DNA from: Arctopsyche grandis
Lineage: Eukaryota > Arthropoda > Insecta > Trichoptera > Hydropsychidae
Assembly: GCF_051622035.1 (NCBI RefSeq)
Contig: NC_135367.1
Span: 13,754,501-13,818,500 of the forward strand
Length of the DNA: 64,000 bases
Direction: 5' to 3'
Shown here: piece by piece, positions 49,103-60,733 of the stretch
Layout: each line of letters starts with the position of its first letter
How positions within the stretch are numbered: position 1 is the first letter of the stretch
Translations under genes and position numbers: made by a program
Notes under the pieces: model-generated
What the model saw: only the letters and a program-made list of their open reading frames with translations
The model's database searches: none
What the model was told of the DNA's origin: nothing

Positions 49103-49340
49103 CAGGGCCGACGAAAAGGGGGGGAACCGGGGCAGGGTTCCAGGGCCCGGACTATTTGAGGGGCCCCATGTTGGGACGTTCGACTGACCAATATTGATAT
49201 TCTATATAGAAATACATGTGCCAGGTATTCCGTATTCACGATATTCGTGGTAATGATTGTCGTATCCGCGATCAAAATGTGCGAAAAAATCGGTTAACCA
49301 AATAAAAGTACATACATATAATAATGGTATAAATTAAACA
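49103..49340. repeat. Interspersed repeat with CAGGGCCG end
   Basis: Bases from cagggccgacgaaaagg through ggttccagggcccggac and aggggccccatgttgggacg recur reversed at about 54,140-54,229. The far ends are not resolved. Possibly a hAT-type fragment. Confidence 0.55.
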
Positions 49341-49344
49341 TGGG

Positions 49345-50375
49345 TTTTTCAAAATAGCCAATTTTATATAATACTTATTTTTTATAAAATTACAATATTT
49401 ATAATTATTTTTAAATTTAAAAACTATATTTATTTTAATTTTTTAATAATATAATTAATCAATTATTTAAAACCTTCAAATTAAATATTCAGAAACCTTC
49501 AAAGATTCATAAGCATCGTTCACAAGGACTGCATGGTTCATATTAATATTATTATGTATATTAAAACAAGATAATATAAAATTCCCAACTATGCTAATCT
49601 TAAATGCATGCCTTTATTAATCACTAATTTATTTTTATTTTAACAAATTCTTCGATTGAGGCATTACAAGATATTAATCCTAGTTCATCTTGGTGGAAAG
49701 AAATGTATAAAAGTAAAATGATAAAATACAAAAAATAATGATAAAAATAAATTAAAGAAAAAGGTAATTATCTATAGAGAAGCAATTTATGTACATACTC
49801 TACAATATACTACTCAAAAATCTGTTCCACTACACCTTGTCACAACTTAGATCGAAAATATCTAGGTGAAGTGAAACAGTGAGTAATCGAACAGCTTTTT
49901 TTAATGATTTCAATAAAAAAAATGATTAATTTAAAAAATATATTTTAATGACTCCATATAACCAATCTTACATCCTTTCAAAATAAAATCCATATTCCAA
50001 ATTGGAGGCATCAAAGTTAATGATCGTCAAAATATTCAATCGAATGGAATTGCGAGTATTAGTTTCATTCAAATTGTCAAATTAAACGAATACAGATTTA
50101 AAATACTCAGAAAATCTATTCGTAATCATCACAGACCTTCAAATTGATAGATACTTCATAGACCTGCAAGTTAACTTGGAGCAGAATTCAGAAAATTTTA
50201 ACGCAATATTAGTATATATTTAAATAATGCTCTACCACAAAATACTGCAAATTTTATTGTATTGGTCCTGTACCAAGTTACCCTCGACAATATAAATGGG
50301 TCTAGCTTCTTTGCCGCTTATTAACAACCACATGTTATCGATTTACACATCAAATTTGATTTTTGATTTATCATT
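49345..50375. other. Gene-free spacer
   Basis: Very AT-rich DNA. I looked for C2H2 zinc-finger exons downstream of the ZAD gene on the minus strand here and saw none. Confidence 0.5.
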
Positions 50376-51122
50376 TTAACACCTACCTAATCTACGTCTT
50401 TTTCTCTTCATTTTAATGTAATATAATAATATAAATGAAGCGGCAGCAATAGTTGTAGATAAAAGCGTATTTTCTTCGTGACTAATTGATGGTACAACAT
50501 TCATTAGGTCGTTACCTCGAAGTGTCCCCGAAGCAAAATCAACCTGAGCATTTCCAAACGAGGCCACCGTATGAGGCTGCTGTGCAGATTGCATATGCGG
50601 CTTTACTAAAATAGCAAATATATAAAACACATTGGGTAAACTTCAAAATGAAATAGTTTTCATCCATCATGGATTTTTTAGTAAATTAATTAAAAATATA
50701 TTTTACATTTATGTGGCGAACTTCTAACTTGCAGGTGCGAATCAGAATTAGACTCATCTTCCCAAACGATGTCTTCTAACATAACTTCTTCCGTTTTTAC
50801 ATCCGCACACTCGTCCAATTTATGTCTGCTAATTTCATCATTTTGAATGCATGTATTTTTAAAGTCGCTCAACAATTTCAAAGTAGATTCACAAGACGCA
50901 CATATTGATTTTGGCGAACTATCGTCATAGTGCACCTGTAGCGGGAATGTGATATGTATAAGATTATTCGGTAAAATAATGAGAGATACCGGTAAATTAA
51001 TATAATGATCTGACATTCAGTCGACAGGTGTTCAAAATTTGTTGCTTCAGTGGATGCGGATTATCATATAAAGAGACGGAAGATTCTGTTGATATGTGAG
51101 AAAGACAAAGGCGACACTCCAT
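50376..51122 (-). CDS. ZAD-domain protein without zinc fingers
   Basis: Model: complement join 50,376-50,605, 50,707-50,935, 51,015-51,122; 188 codons plus stop. The first 75 residues form a zinc-finger-associated domain (ZAD): MECRLCLSHISTESS with CxxC at residues 3-6, LYDNPHPLKQQIL, then a second CxxC in KSICASCESTLKLLSDFKN. ZADs are arthropod-expanded dimerisation modules usually placed before C2H2 fingers in transcription factors. Here an acidic linker follows (EEVMLEDIVWEDES) and the last exon encodes no fingers. It ends in a hydrophobic run (STTIAAASFILLYYI) followed by basic KMKRKRRR. The donor after residue 36 (GTCAGA) is weak but restores the ZAD. A possible extra donor (GTAGGT) near the stop could lead to unseen exons. 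Function is unknown. Confidence 0.7.
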
Positions 51123-51396
51123 GTCTTTCTTTAAACCTTCTGTTTCTACACACCTATTCAACAAAATGTTACTCTAACCTACGATTGACAAACAATACAA
51201 CGGGGATACCAGTCGTTCACTTCGAATTAAATTTTTGTACTGGCAGCATTAGCACCAAATCATCCTCTTTAACGACTCGGCTCACTGTATCACTGTATGC
51301 TCGGCAAAACAGGAAACGGAATACGTGGATGATTAGTATGAAAAGGGAAGAGTAAAGATATTGTTCAGACCAATTGTCGCGCCAGATTTAGACTAA

Positions 51397-52262
51397 AGGT
51401 CTGTTCATACCTAGTCGGCACGTACCGACTTCAGCAGGTATCCGGCCGTACGAAAAGTATTCTTTGGTACATTTTGTATGGGTATGTTCATATCAACCGT
51501 CACGTTTACGCCACGGCAGGCTTACAGCAGTACCCGACATTTCCTGTTCATACCTTACAGCAACATCCGTCAACGTATCGTATCCGTTTTTTTGGCCATC
51601 GTGGAGATATACACGCGAATTACGTGCCATGAGTCTGCCGCTTTGCTGTTTTGGACCAATTATCGATAGTGACAGTTGACAGCTGTTCAATCTTTCGACA
51701 TAGTTTTGGCGCTGACAATGACTTTTTGACAATGTTTCCTTAAATTTTGTAGATTTTTTGGTGATTTGTGTTTTTATTTTATCCAATATTGTTTCAAATT
51801 GGTATCGGTTCATACGGAAATATTTAAAAAAAATTTGTCCATCATCCACAAGCTCCTTATATAGTGTCCAAAACTTTCCTTCGGTTTTTCTATTTTTTAA
51901 CATGAAAACGCCTCCGTGCTTTTTTATTGCCTTCTTGAGCTTCTTCTTCCAACAACAAGGCGATTATACATAATTTTTCGTTCGATAAACACCGAAACAT
52001 TTTTGTTGACTTGTATTCTGACGCGTAGCTACGAATGCACGTGTATGCATTCATATTGTAAGTACTCGACAATACGACGTAAGCAATATTGCGCCGTATC
52101 GTCATGGCCTGTAATGTATAAGTAAGCCGATTTTACTTTGCACTCGGCCAAAGTGCTGTGAACGTGACGTGACCGCGACGTGTAGGTAGATATGAATAGA
52201 AATGCAATAAAATGAGATATTTGAAACGGAGTCGTGCAGTGCTGTTAAGTATGAACAGACCT
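51397..52262 (-). mobile_element. PIF/Harbinger-type element, internally truncated
   Basis: The ends AGGTCTGTTCATAC and GTATGAACAGACCT are inverted repeats, with TAA at or near each side as PIF/Harbinger elements prefer. The minus strand encodes an N-terminal transposase piece: LSNEKLCIIALLLEEEAQEG (about 52,020), then KFWTLYKELVDDG, FFKYFRMNRYQFETILDKI and THITKK-like TQITKKSTKF (about 51,870-51,730). The nuclease core with its DDE residues is missing, and a frame change separates the two pieces. The right end lies about 210 bp upstream of the SAP130 start codon, so this element now abuts that promoter. Confidence 0.75.
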
Positions 52263-52472
52263 GTAATCGGCTTTGATAGTGGTCAGCGGTGAAAGATGTG
52301 GTGCGAGACGAAAAGAAGTTGTTGTGTAGTGGAGTGTGGCGTCTGTCAGTGAGTGGGTTGGCTGCAGTGCGTGTCGGCGGCGACAGCGACATCGGCCGCG
52401 ACGTGATCGTTGATCGTTGATTAGGGATCGTCGATCGGCGATTGGCGATAGCGGCGGCTGACTTCCGACTCC
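52263..52472 (+). promoter_or_regulatory. Presumed SAP130 promoter and 5' leader
   Basis: CpG-rich DNA (for example gcggcgacagcgacatcggccgcgacg region) starts right after the Harbinger end and runs into exon 1, in contrast to AT-rich surroundings. Confidence 0.5.
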
Positions 52473-55400
52473 ATGAGTTCTGGTGCGGGAGGAGGCGGGG
52501 GTGGGGGTGGGGGCGGGGGAGGGGGTCCGGGCGCTCCGCCCCCCCCGCTGCACGCAACGCCGCTGCTCCGGCACGCCACGCATCTGCTGCAGAAGACGCA
52601 TTCGCACTCGCATTCGCATTCGCACTCCCATTCTTCGCATTCTTCGCACTCTTCGCAGCCCCATTCTTCGCAGTCGCACGGCCACGCCCACATCACCACT
52701 CACATCAACGCTCAGGTATTCCAGGTATTTCAGGTATTCACTATCCCTCTGCCCACCCCTTAGATTTTTGCAACCAAGTTTGGCCATTTCATACAAACGT
52801 CACGGTTTTGTACAAACTTTTGTTTCCTTTATGTCAAATTTCATACGGGTGTGTACAATCATCTGTCAAGTTTTGTTTGTCAAAATAATACATGGTGATA
52901 TTTTTAAATATTAATTTCATTATGACCTTTACTATAGTAACAAACATTTTCTATATTATATTTAAACCATAAATACGAAATTTCATTTTTAAATTGTCAT
53001 ATCTATATATTTATATTTTTTTTTGTTTTATTTTTATAATGTCAATAAATGTATGAGTAAATTCGACATTGAGAATTTGACAGTTGTGATTTTTTTTTAC
53101 AAATATTCCAGTCGACCAGACCAGGTTCCTCATCTTGTAGGTCTCCTCTTTTTTATTTTTATTATATCCTGAACTATTCGATAGGTCGAACTGAATATTT
53201 CTTTGGTGCAAGTCTTTTCTTCGTATGGCAAATTTGTTTTTTCAATTCGTATCTTTACTTTACTATTTTATACTGTAAATGTATATTTTTATTTGTACTT
53301 TTCTTCAAGAATTCGCGTATACATCACATAGATTTCTATACGGTTACACGACAATTGGTTCAAGTCCAAAAGATTCAACGACAAAATTTACCCGAAAATT
53401 AGTGCACTGACAAAATGTACCCGCGACAAAATGTTCAAAAATCCCAAATTTTCCTATTTTAATGGAAAAAGTAACTTTTTATTGTATTATATGTTATATA
53501 TCTATCGATGTATTTGGTACTTTTTATCTTATACATCGCGGGCGTTATTAAATTAGTATAAATGACAGGTGTTCTCAACCATATTGGATACGGCTAAGAA
53601 CCCCTAACATTTAAACTAATTCAATGACATCTTAATAATGATATTCAATGAGTCACAATGACATTCGCTTAAAATGTAATTGTTCAATTTAAATAAGACT
53701 AGTTGGTGCGGTTGAGAACACCTGTAATTTATACTAAATTAATAACATCCGCGATCTATACGATAAAAAGTACTATATACATCGATAGATATATAACATA
53801 TAATACAATAAAAAGTTACTTTTTCCATTAAAACAGGAAAATTTAGGATTTTTGAACATTTTGTCGCCTGGACATTATTTCCGTGAACATTTTGTCGCGT
53901 GAACATTTTATGGATATATTTTATACAACCAATATTTTCAATATGCGAAAAATCTATCAGAACTATTAGATAAATAACTATATGTTAAATGCTATTTTTT
54001 GAAATAATCGATTAAGAAAGTATGATATAACAGGTATGATTTTATATGGACACAAATAATGCGCGGATCGAAAAATAATAAACATTTAGCATTAAAGAAA
54101 TATGTATATTTTTATGTAGAATAATATAAAATATCAATATTGATCAGTCTAACGTCCCAACACGGGGCCCCTCAAATGGTCCGGGCCCTGGAACTTTAAC
54201 CCCAGCTTCCCTCCCTCTCGGCGACCCTGCATATATATGTACATATACATTAGTCCAATAAGGAACAAACGTAAAAAAAACGATACAAATTTAATATTGA
54301 ACTAAAACTTCACAGGGACAGATTGTGGGAAGTGGAGGCCAAACGATGACCGGTACCGTAGTTAGCACTGGAGGCTCCTCAGGCAATGCTGTATTCCACG
54401 GCACACAAATAGTATGTAAAAGAATTATCGTTACCTTATAAACATTTGTGACTATATTAAACGAAAATTTTTCAATATTCTTCATCAGGGTGGTTCATCT
54501 ATCACCGGTCAAGGAGCTACCGTGAGAACATTACCAACGGGTGTACGTCTTTTATCGCCCATAAATGTGCCGTTACAACAACACGGTCATATTTCGGTGT
54601 CTAGCCAGAGGACTCAGAGTAAGTGTCTGCGATATAATGCACAATGCTACTTTTATTTGTGGTAATTTAATTGAACTTTTTTCAGATCTCGGTCAAACTG
54701 CGATGACCAAACAGATAACTACCAACTATCACGTTCCAAGAGGTAATTGAGAGCGAATTATTCAACAGTCGGTGTTTGTTGCTTTACATTAATTTACATT
54801 TCTATTTTAGGTCCGGCCGCGGTGGCGAGTTTGTCGATGCCTCGTGCTACTGGTACACCTCGATTGCCGACACCTCTCAACACAGGTATGATAATTTGGT
54901 GGAGTTTATTTTTAAATTTTGAATATTTTGAATATGTGTATTATTTTGTTTCAGGATGGTCTACGACAGGTACTCAAATACGACCGGGAACTTTAGTATA
55001 CGCTCAAAGAACTTCTCGTCCGACTACCTTACAGGTAAATGGTAATTTTTAGCTGTGCCGCAAAATAACGTATGCTTTACAAACACTTACATGTGTAACC
55101 ATAGATGTAGAATAACCTAGATATGCCATTACATACAAATTTCGTTGGAGATCGTGTCGCCACTAACTGAGAGGTGCGGGGGGTTTAATTGGCGGGGAAG
55201 TGGTAAAAAAAAAGGAAGAAACGCAGCGGTCGGCAGTTGTCAGCAACCAGTTTATGTATATGTACATGCACTGAAGTTTCATTTTATTTATAACTTTATT
55301 TTATTGGACACTCCGCGTGAAAGAGTAAACCAAACTAATAAAGCCATATTAAGAAAAAAATATTTAGCTATACACACTATATTAAACTACAAATGTATGT

Positions 55401-58400
55401 TACTATAATAAAACCATCATTAACTATTACGATATTTAAACATTAGTATCTTCCACAAGGATCAATTTTAAAGCTGACACTTTAATATTTAGTTAATTGT
55501 TTATAGTTATAAACTTAATGTCAATTTCTGAATTTCCTTCAGTGCCAACAAGATATACGCGTGCATTTAGTGACACCTGTGGCAGAGGTTGTCGACCGCT
55601 GTTCCATCAGTGCATAGAAGACTACATACATCGCGTCGATATTTCATTATATTGTTACTTACGCCGCGGATTAAGCGAATAGAATCCCAGAGACTATGTG
55701 ACCGTTCAAGGGTTATCTGTTAACGGATTAACTAAGTGCTTGCACTTAGACCAACGGATATCTGTTATCGGATTAACTAAGTGCTTGCACTTACTTCCAG
55801 GATTATATCTGGACTCTAAGTGCATTTAGGCTAAACAATGACCGTTATTAGTCCTTTCTCAGAATCGGTACGGGGAGACCCAATGTCGTGGAAATACATA
55901 TCCGAATACGTGACTATACAACAGGTAAATAGATTAGACGTCCTGAGAGATCTACCCTTTATAAGGCGGTACGTAGGCGATATCATGTCATTCTGGACTG
56001 AGCACTGCCAGTGCGTGTATCTCCTTAATCATCAATAAATGCTGTGAAACGACTGTTGGCCTTTTACTTGGATCCTCCACCCACCCCTACGCAACAATAT
56101 GTTAAAATACTACTATAATTGAAGACATTATATATTAATTCTCACTTATGATATGTGATGCCATCCGCCTTTTTATGTTTTCTTGAGTAATTGTAACACA
56201 ATTTCACTGAACACGTTGGCATTTTCGAAAAATGTCAATCGACCTTCCTACTTAAAAGCTAACTAGCTACTGAGAGAGAGTGTGCATGATCTGTACTTTT
56301 TTTTGTGTGTGCGTGGTCCAACAGGGTGATCGGCTTAGAGCGTCAGGGCGTATCTATGGTATTCTATATCTATGTGTGTATCATATAAATAATAAAATAT
56401 TCTAATGAATTACATAATGTGTTATTCTAGGTAGCTACAACTCAAAGGCCGACTACTTTGCGGCAAACAACACCTCAGTCGGGTACCACAACTACTGGTT
56501 TGTTTACAAGTCAATCTTATTGCTATTGTAGATATGGTGAGACTTAATTTTCACTTACAGATGTTTTTTTTTGTTTCAGTTGTGGCTCGTGCTGTTCGTC
56601 CTGCCAATATTCCGTCACCACAAAGGACACCACCGCCACAAAGTAATTTTATTTGTTATTTCAAAATAAATATGATATGATGTGGATAGCTTATTGTCTG
56701 TCTCCGATTTACATGTGTATTGTTTTACTATTACAGTTTTGCAAACTGTCACACCTGTGCGTACAACGACAAAAGTAGTTCCTATTGTACAACGTAATTT
56801 TCAATCTGCAAAGGTATTCACTATCCGTCTTTATTTCTTTCATTACTGTGTGTATTGTATGTGTATGTCATCTACTGATAAATTTGTTTCACTTTAAGGT
56901 TGTGGGGGTAGCGACATTGGGCGTCAGACCAACAATATCTCCACGAACAGGTTCATTTCAATTTTTATGCATTATCATTTTTCAGAATTGTTTACGTTCA
57001 TAGTGAGTACATATTTGTATTGGTGAATGCTAACTTTTAATGATTTATCATTTGAACTGGTTTTAACCCTTTGCCCGCGGCAATAAATATAGCGAACAAG
57101 CCCTGTACACGGCGCGGCACCTTTTTCGCGAATTTGGCAATCGAGTTTTCGACCTTAAATACAGATTTTAATATTTACTCAAGTAACCAGATATGTTAAT
57201 TAACATATAAAGTATTATTTTAAACGATAAAATACATAATATATCTCGTAGTTTTGGATTAATTGTCAAATAATCATTCTTCATAATTGTATGAAGACGT
57301 GACGTCACATAAACGAGGTTTCAGTATGGTTCCACAAAAAACTAATTTTTGACTGGTATATATTCATTTTAAGCAAATTGAATAGATGGCATTCAACTCT
57401 CAGTAATATATTCAACCAATTTTGAACCTTAAAACAGTTGAAATAGGCGCATATAAGCCTCAAAATCCCGTGCAAAGTTCAGAAATTCTATGGAAGACAG
57501 CCGCGCTACAGACCTGTCGCCCAAAGCTTCTATAGAAGACGGCCGCGGGCAAACGGTTAATGCGTTGATATGTGATGATGGTATTTGTAATGGTAATTAT
57601 CGCATTTCCAAATTATTTTGTATGATTTTTCACTTCGTTGCATTGTGTAATATATTAATTATGAATTAAATATATTTTTAGTCACTTGGTAAGAAATTTG
57701 GAGGATTCATTTGTTTTATTTAATTTTAAACAATATTATCATTGTCATTGTTAATGTACAAGTTGTAACGATCAATCATATTATGTATATTGATCTGATT
57801 GATTGAGATGCAAACGATAAAATGTTTTAATACTGTTTGGTGTCTAAATACTTTTGCTATCAATAGATGTTTCAATATCATTATCTACATGTATATCCAG
57901 TCATTGTACGTAACGTTGATATGAATACGCATCGTAAGTTAACCCAAAATGTATGTATCATTTTTAGTTAGTGGCACGTATTATTATGAAGTGTCGAGTG
58001 GCTTGAGTAGTACAGCGGCACAGCAGAATTCAGGTCCTTCCACGATTGTACAATCGGTAGCTTTGACGACGTCCGCACACTCGTTACCCGCTAGCACCAC
58101 ACCTTCTATCACTACATCCAATACTTACAGTAGGTTTTCTTTTTATTTCTCTTCATACATACTTCATGTTACCAAACGTATGCTGTTTACGTGTATAATT
58201 GTCATTGTTGTGTATTAACTTGTAGCAACTGGAGGAAATGTAGATCACACGCGTGTAACGAACAGTCCCGTAGGTCCTCAGAGGCCGTCCATATTACGGA
58301 AGCGTGATAATGAGAGGTAAGTAGATTAAATACACAGGGGAGAGACCACAGTAGTTGACTCATTTGATTAAAGTTAAAAACTAGTGTTAGTGAGAGCAAA

Positions 58401-60733
58401 TTCTGTGGTCTTTCCTTCTATGTTATAAATGTATGTATGTACATTTATTTGTATTGCATACATATTTTATTGTGTTATAGTAACTCTCCTGTGAAGTCTC
58501 AATGGGCTGTTGTGTCTTCCCCGCCGCCTTCACCGGGAGGATCTACAACTGTATCGGCAGCCTCTAGTCCAGAGTTAGACGATGAAGAACCGTCGCTTCC
58601 ATCGGCACCCATTTCTCAACCTCAACCTAGTCTTCCAAGTTTCAATAATTGCTCTCCACGCAAGAAGCCACGAAAACAATTGTACGTTATTTTCAATAGC
58701 TTTTTATTATATACTAGTGTTTTTACCCGGCTTCGCTCGGTATTTGTAATATAAACCGCTTAAACATGGCCAATCTAATTTGTTTTTTTATTTGAATATT
58801 CATTTTTTTTATTATTATCAAATTGAACGTCACAGATTTTACGAACCAAACAAATACATATATATACAAAGTTTCTTTCGAAGTTATGTATTAGATGTTA
58901 CAGCCGAAGTGTATTTTCAGTTGTAATATATTTCAACTGCCTTTTTTGGTCATTCATATTCGAATACAATTCAACTAGTAAATAATAGCTCTACAAGCGC
59001 AAATGTACTTTCAACAATGTGCGCCAGTTGTAATATAACAATTGAGTTTTGACAGTTCAGCAATGTTTTTACGAATGCTTTAGAATTCAATAATGCGTTA
59101 ATGGGTCTACCTCACGGCAGCGTAAGTGAAAAGGTCGAAAAAGCAAATATCGGAAAGCAAAGATCTTAAGTCAAAATATAAAAAAATGGTGCATGATAAA
59201 CGGTACTATGTATATATAATATATATCAGTGGCATGCGGTGAAATTATCTCTCTTTTTGTCATACAGCCTTGTTTAATGTGCGCGTGAAGGATACGGGAG
59301 GAAAAGCCTGTTCCTGTTGTATCCTGCTCGCGCAAATTAAGTGAGGATGTACGACGGGGGGAGAGAGACTTTTACCGCACGCCACTGATATATATACTAA
59401 CCGTTTTTCATATGTATGCATGGTAAACGAACATTTTCGACTTTTTCACTGTCGACTTATATACGGTCACCCTGCGTTAATATAATATTGTATTAAATTT
59501 TATTTATTTAATTTAATATTTAATTGTTTAATATGAAAAAAAATATGACAAAACTACCTATCTACCTACATACAAAATTATAAACAACATAAAACACCAA
59601 TAGAAAGATGTATTAATTATTTAATTAAATTAATTTTCAATAGATGGCGCTATATGCTTTGAGACTATTTTTTTAGAGGAAACATTGGTAGCAAACAGTA
59701 TATATATAGAAGTTTTTTGTTGATCTGTTATTATATTCGTACGTTTTGTTGGCAGTGTTTTAACTGTGACGTACATATATCGCGTCGAAACGACTATTAT
59801 AGTACAGCGAGCGTTATCGCACACAGACACACATAATACCGCTATTATATATATATATATATTTTTTTTTTCTACATGATTGTTACTATAGTGGCGAAAA
59901 TCTATAATTTTAGGTTGAATATCGAATCTCGGGGTGCTCGTGGAGGTGATTGTGAATTTCCAGCTGAAGGGGGTCGCGCTCCGTCAGCTCCCTCACCACC
60001 TCCAGCTGCCGTTCCACCGCCAGCTCCTGCTCAGCCCGAAGCTGAGAAACCGCCTCGTCGTAAATTCAAAACCATCGGTCAGATACGAGTGTGTATGCAA
60101 TTTAAAATAATTATAATGTTTCCTTCTGTATTTCAGGAGCTTTGCTGGGTGCCGGCTGGAAGTGTGGTTGGCGTGCCAATGCACTGCACTTCACCAGACC
60201 GACTGATGTGAGAAGACGCGAGGAGAGGCGTCCGTCTGTCGTCGAGCTCGCCGCCCAAAGACAAGTCATCCAGAAAGCAAATGGATGGAAAGTTCATCAT
60301 TTAACGGCACAAATGGACGATTTGGTAATTATACATGACTGAAGGTGTGAGATTGAAAGAATCATACATTATAAAATGTTGTAATTTTTTTGTTTTTAGA
60401 TAATATTAGAATCGGAAGCATTGAAACAAGCCACAGAAGCCCTTAGGGTTTTAGAATCGAGTCCTCAATCAGATTTGCATCAAATATGTGAACTGCTGAA
60501 GGTTATTATTCATTTTATTTTATTTTCAATTATATTTTTATTTATTTATCTATTTATGTATAATTTTATTATTTTTTTAGGGAAATATACAAAGAAGTAA
60601 AATTGTATGTGAAGGTGTTGCCGAGGCCCGCACTAACGTTATGCGCATATTCCAGCACAAGGGTCATGTTAGCGACATTCTTGCTCGTCAGGCAGACAAA
60701 CGATGTTTTAAAAAGCACAGAAATCAATATTGA
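52473..60733 (+). CDS. SAP130: Sin3A-associated protein 130 (SAP130)
   Basis: Model: join 52,473-52,715, 54,316-54,411, 54,489-54,618, 54,686-54,742, 54,811-54,885, 54,955-55,034, 56,431-56,497, 56,580-56,642, 56,737-56,813, 56,899-56,950, 57,968-58,129, 58,226-58,316, 58,481-58,681, 59,914-60,077, 60,137-60,324, 60,400-60,501, 60,581-60,733; 666 codons plus stop. SAP130 is a scaffold subunit of the Sin3-HDAC corepressor. Seen: Gly run, Pro run and a His/Ser-rich tract in exon 1, long Thr/Ser/Gly low-complexity exons, a KKPRKQ basic motif ending exon 13, and a C-terminal domain (NALHFTRPTDVRRREE, KANGWKVHHLTAQMDDL, LHQICELLKGNIQRSKIVCEGVAEARTNVMRIFQHK) aligning with the human C-terminus. It is shorter than the human protein (1048 aa); small exons may have been missed in the larger introns. 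Confidence 0.88.
53340..53930. repeat. Long foldback in SAP130 intron 1
   Basis: Bases about 53,421-53,580 and 53,715-53,872 are inverted copies at high identity (shared words: gcgacaaaatgttcaaaaat, gaaaaagtaactttttattg, acaggtgttctcaacc). Shorter outer words cgacaaaatg recur on both flanks. The loop is about 135 bp. No ORF is present. Confidence 0.85.
54140..54229. repeat. CAGGGTCG-ended repeat, reverse copy
   Basis: The reverse complement of 49,103-49,200 (gcccctcaaatggtccggg, ttccagggcccgg reversed) lies in SAP130 intron 1. The end is at 54,229. Confidence 0.55.
55035..55648. other. SAP130 intron 6, left part
   Basis: No exon fitting the model and no known repeat is recognised here. A GC-richer patch at 55,150-55,245 is unexplained. 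Confidence 0.45.
55653..56096 (+). mobile_element. Solo LTR, family S, copy 2
   Basis: The 444-bp copy starts TGTTACTTACGCCGCGG, ends CCCCTACGCAACA and is flanked by ATAT on both sides (55,649-55,652 and 56,097-56,100). It has a ttataaggcggtac promoter-like word and an AATAAA near its end. It is an LTR fossil without an internal region. Compared with copy 1 at 19,135 it is longer; otherwise identity is high, so the family is not ancient. It lies in SAP130 intron 6 in the gene's orientation. Confidence 0.85.
57067..57556. mobile_element. piggyBac-type MITE, copy 2
   Basis: The 490-bp element is flanked by TTAA on both sides (57,063-57,066 and 57,557-57,560) and has termini CCCTTTGCCCGCGGC and GCCGCGGGCAAACGG. 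It matches 44,619-45,097 closely. It sits in SAP130 intron 10. Confidence 0.92.
58720..59094. repeat. Interspersed repeats in SAP130 intron 13
   Basis: A ttacccggcttcgctcgg word, often seen at the ends of insect interspersed repeats, stands at 58,725-58,742. Bases 58,930-59,102 are a copy of the repeat at 715-905. Confidence 0.55.
59103..59473. mobile_element. Repeat F, full copy with nested M1 MITE
   Basis: The element runs gggtctacctcacgg to acggtcaccct and is flanked by the 8-bp duplication GCGTTAAT (59,095-59,102 and 59,474-59,481). Within it, the gcatgataaacggt and gcatggtaaacgaac blocks lie in the two arms around an AT-rich middle. M1 occupies 59,227-59,387. The paralogous repeat at 715-905 shows the same gcgttaat without the insertion. 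Confidence 0.8.
59227..59387. mobile_element. hAT MITE family M1, copy 4
   Basis: The 161-bp copy runs CAGTGGCATGCGGTGAAA to TTTACCGCACGCCACTG and is flanked by atatatat on both sides. It is in reverse orientation to the copy at 27,803. Confidence 0.85.

Noticed and set aside
52245-52914. Several overlapping frames on both strands around SAP130 exon 1
   Set aside because: They are shadows of the CpG-rich, repetitive exon. Only the frame starting at 52,473 joins the downstream SAP130 exons in phase.
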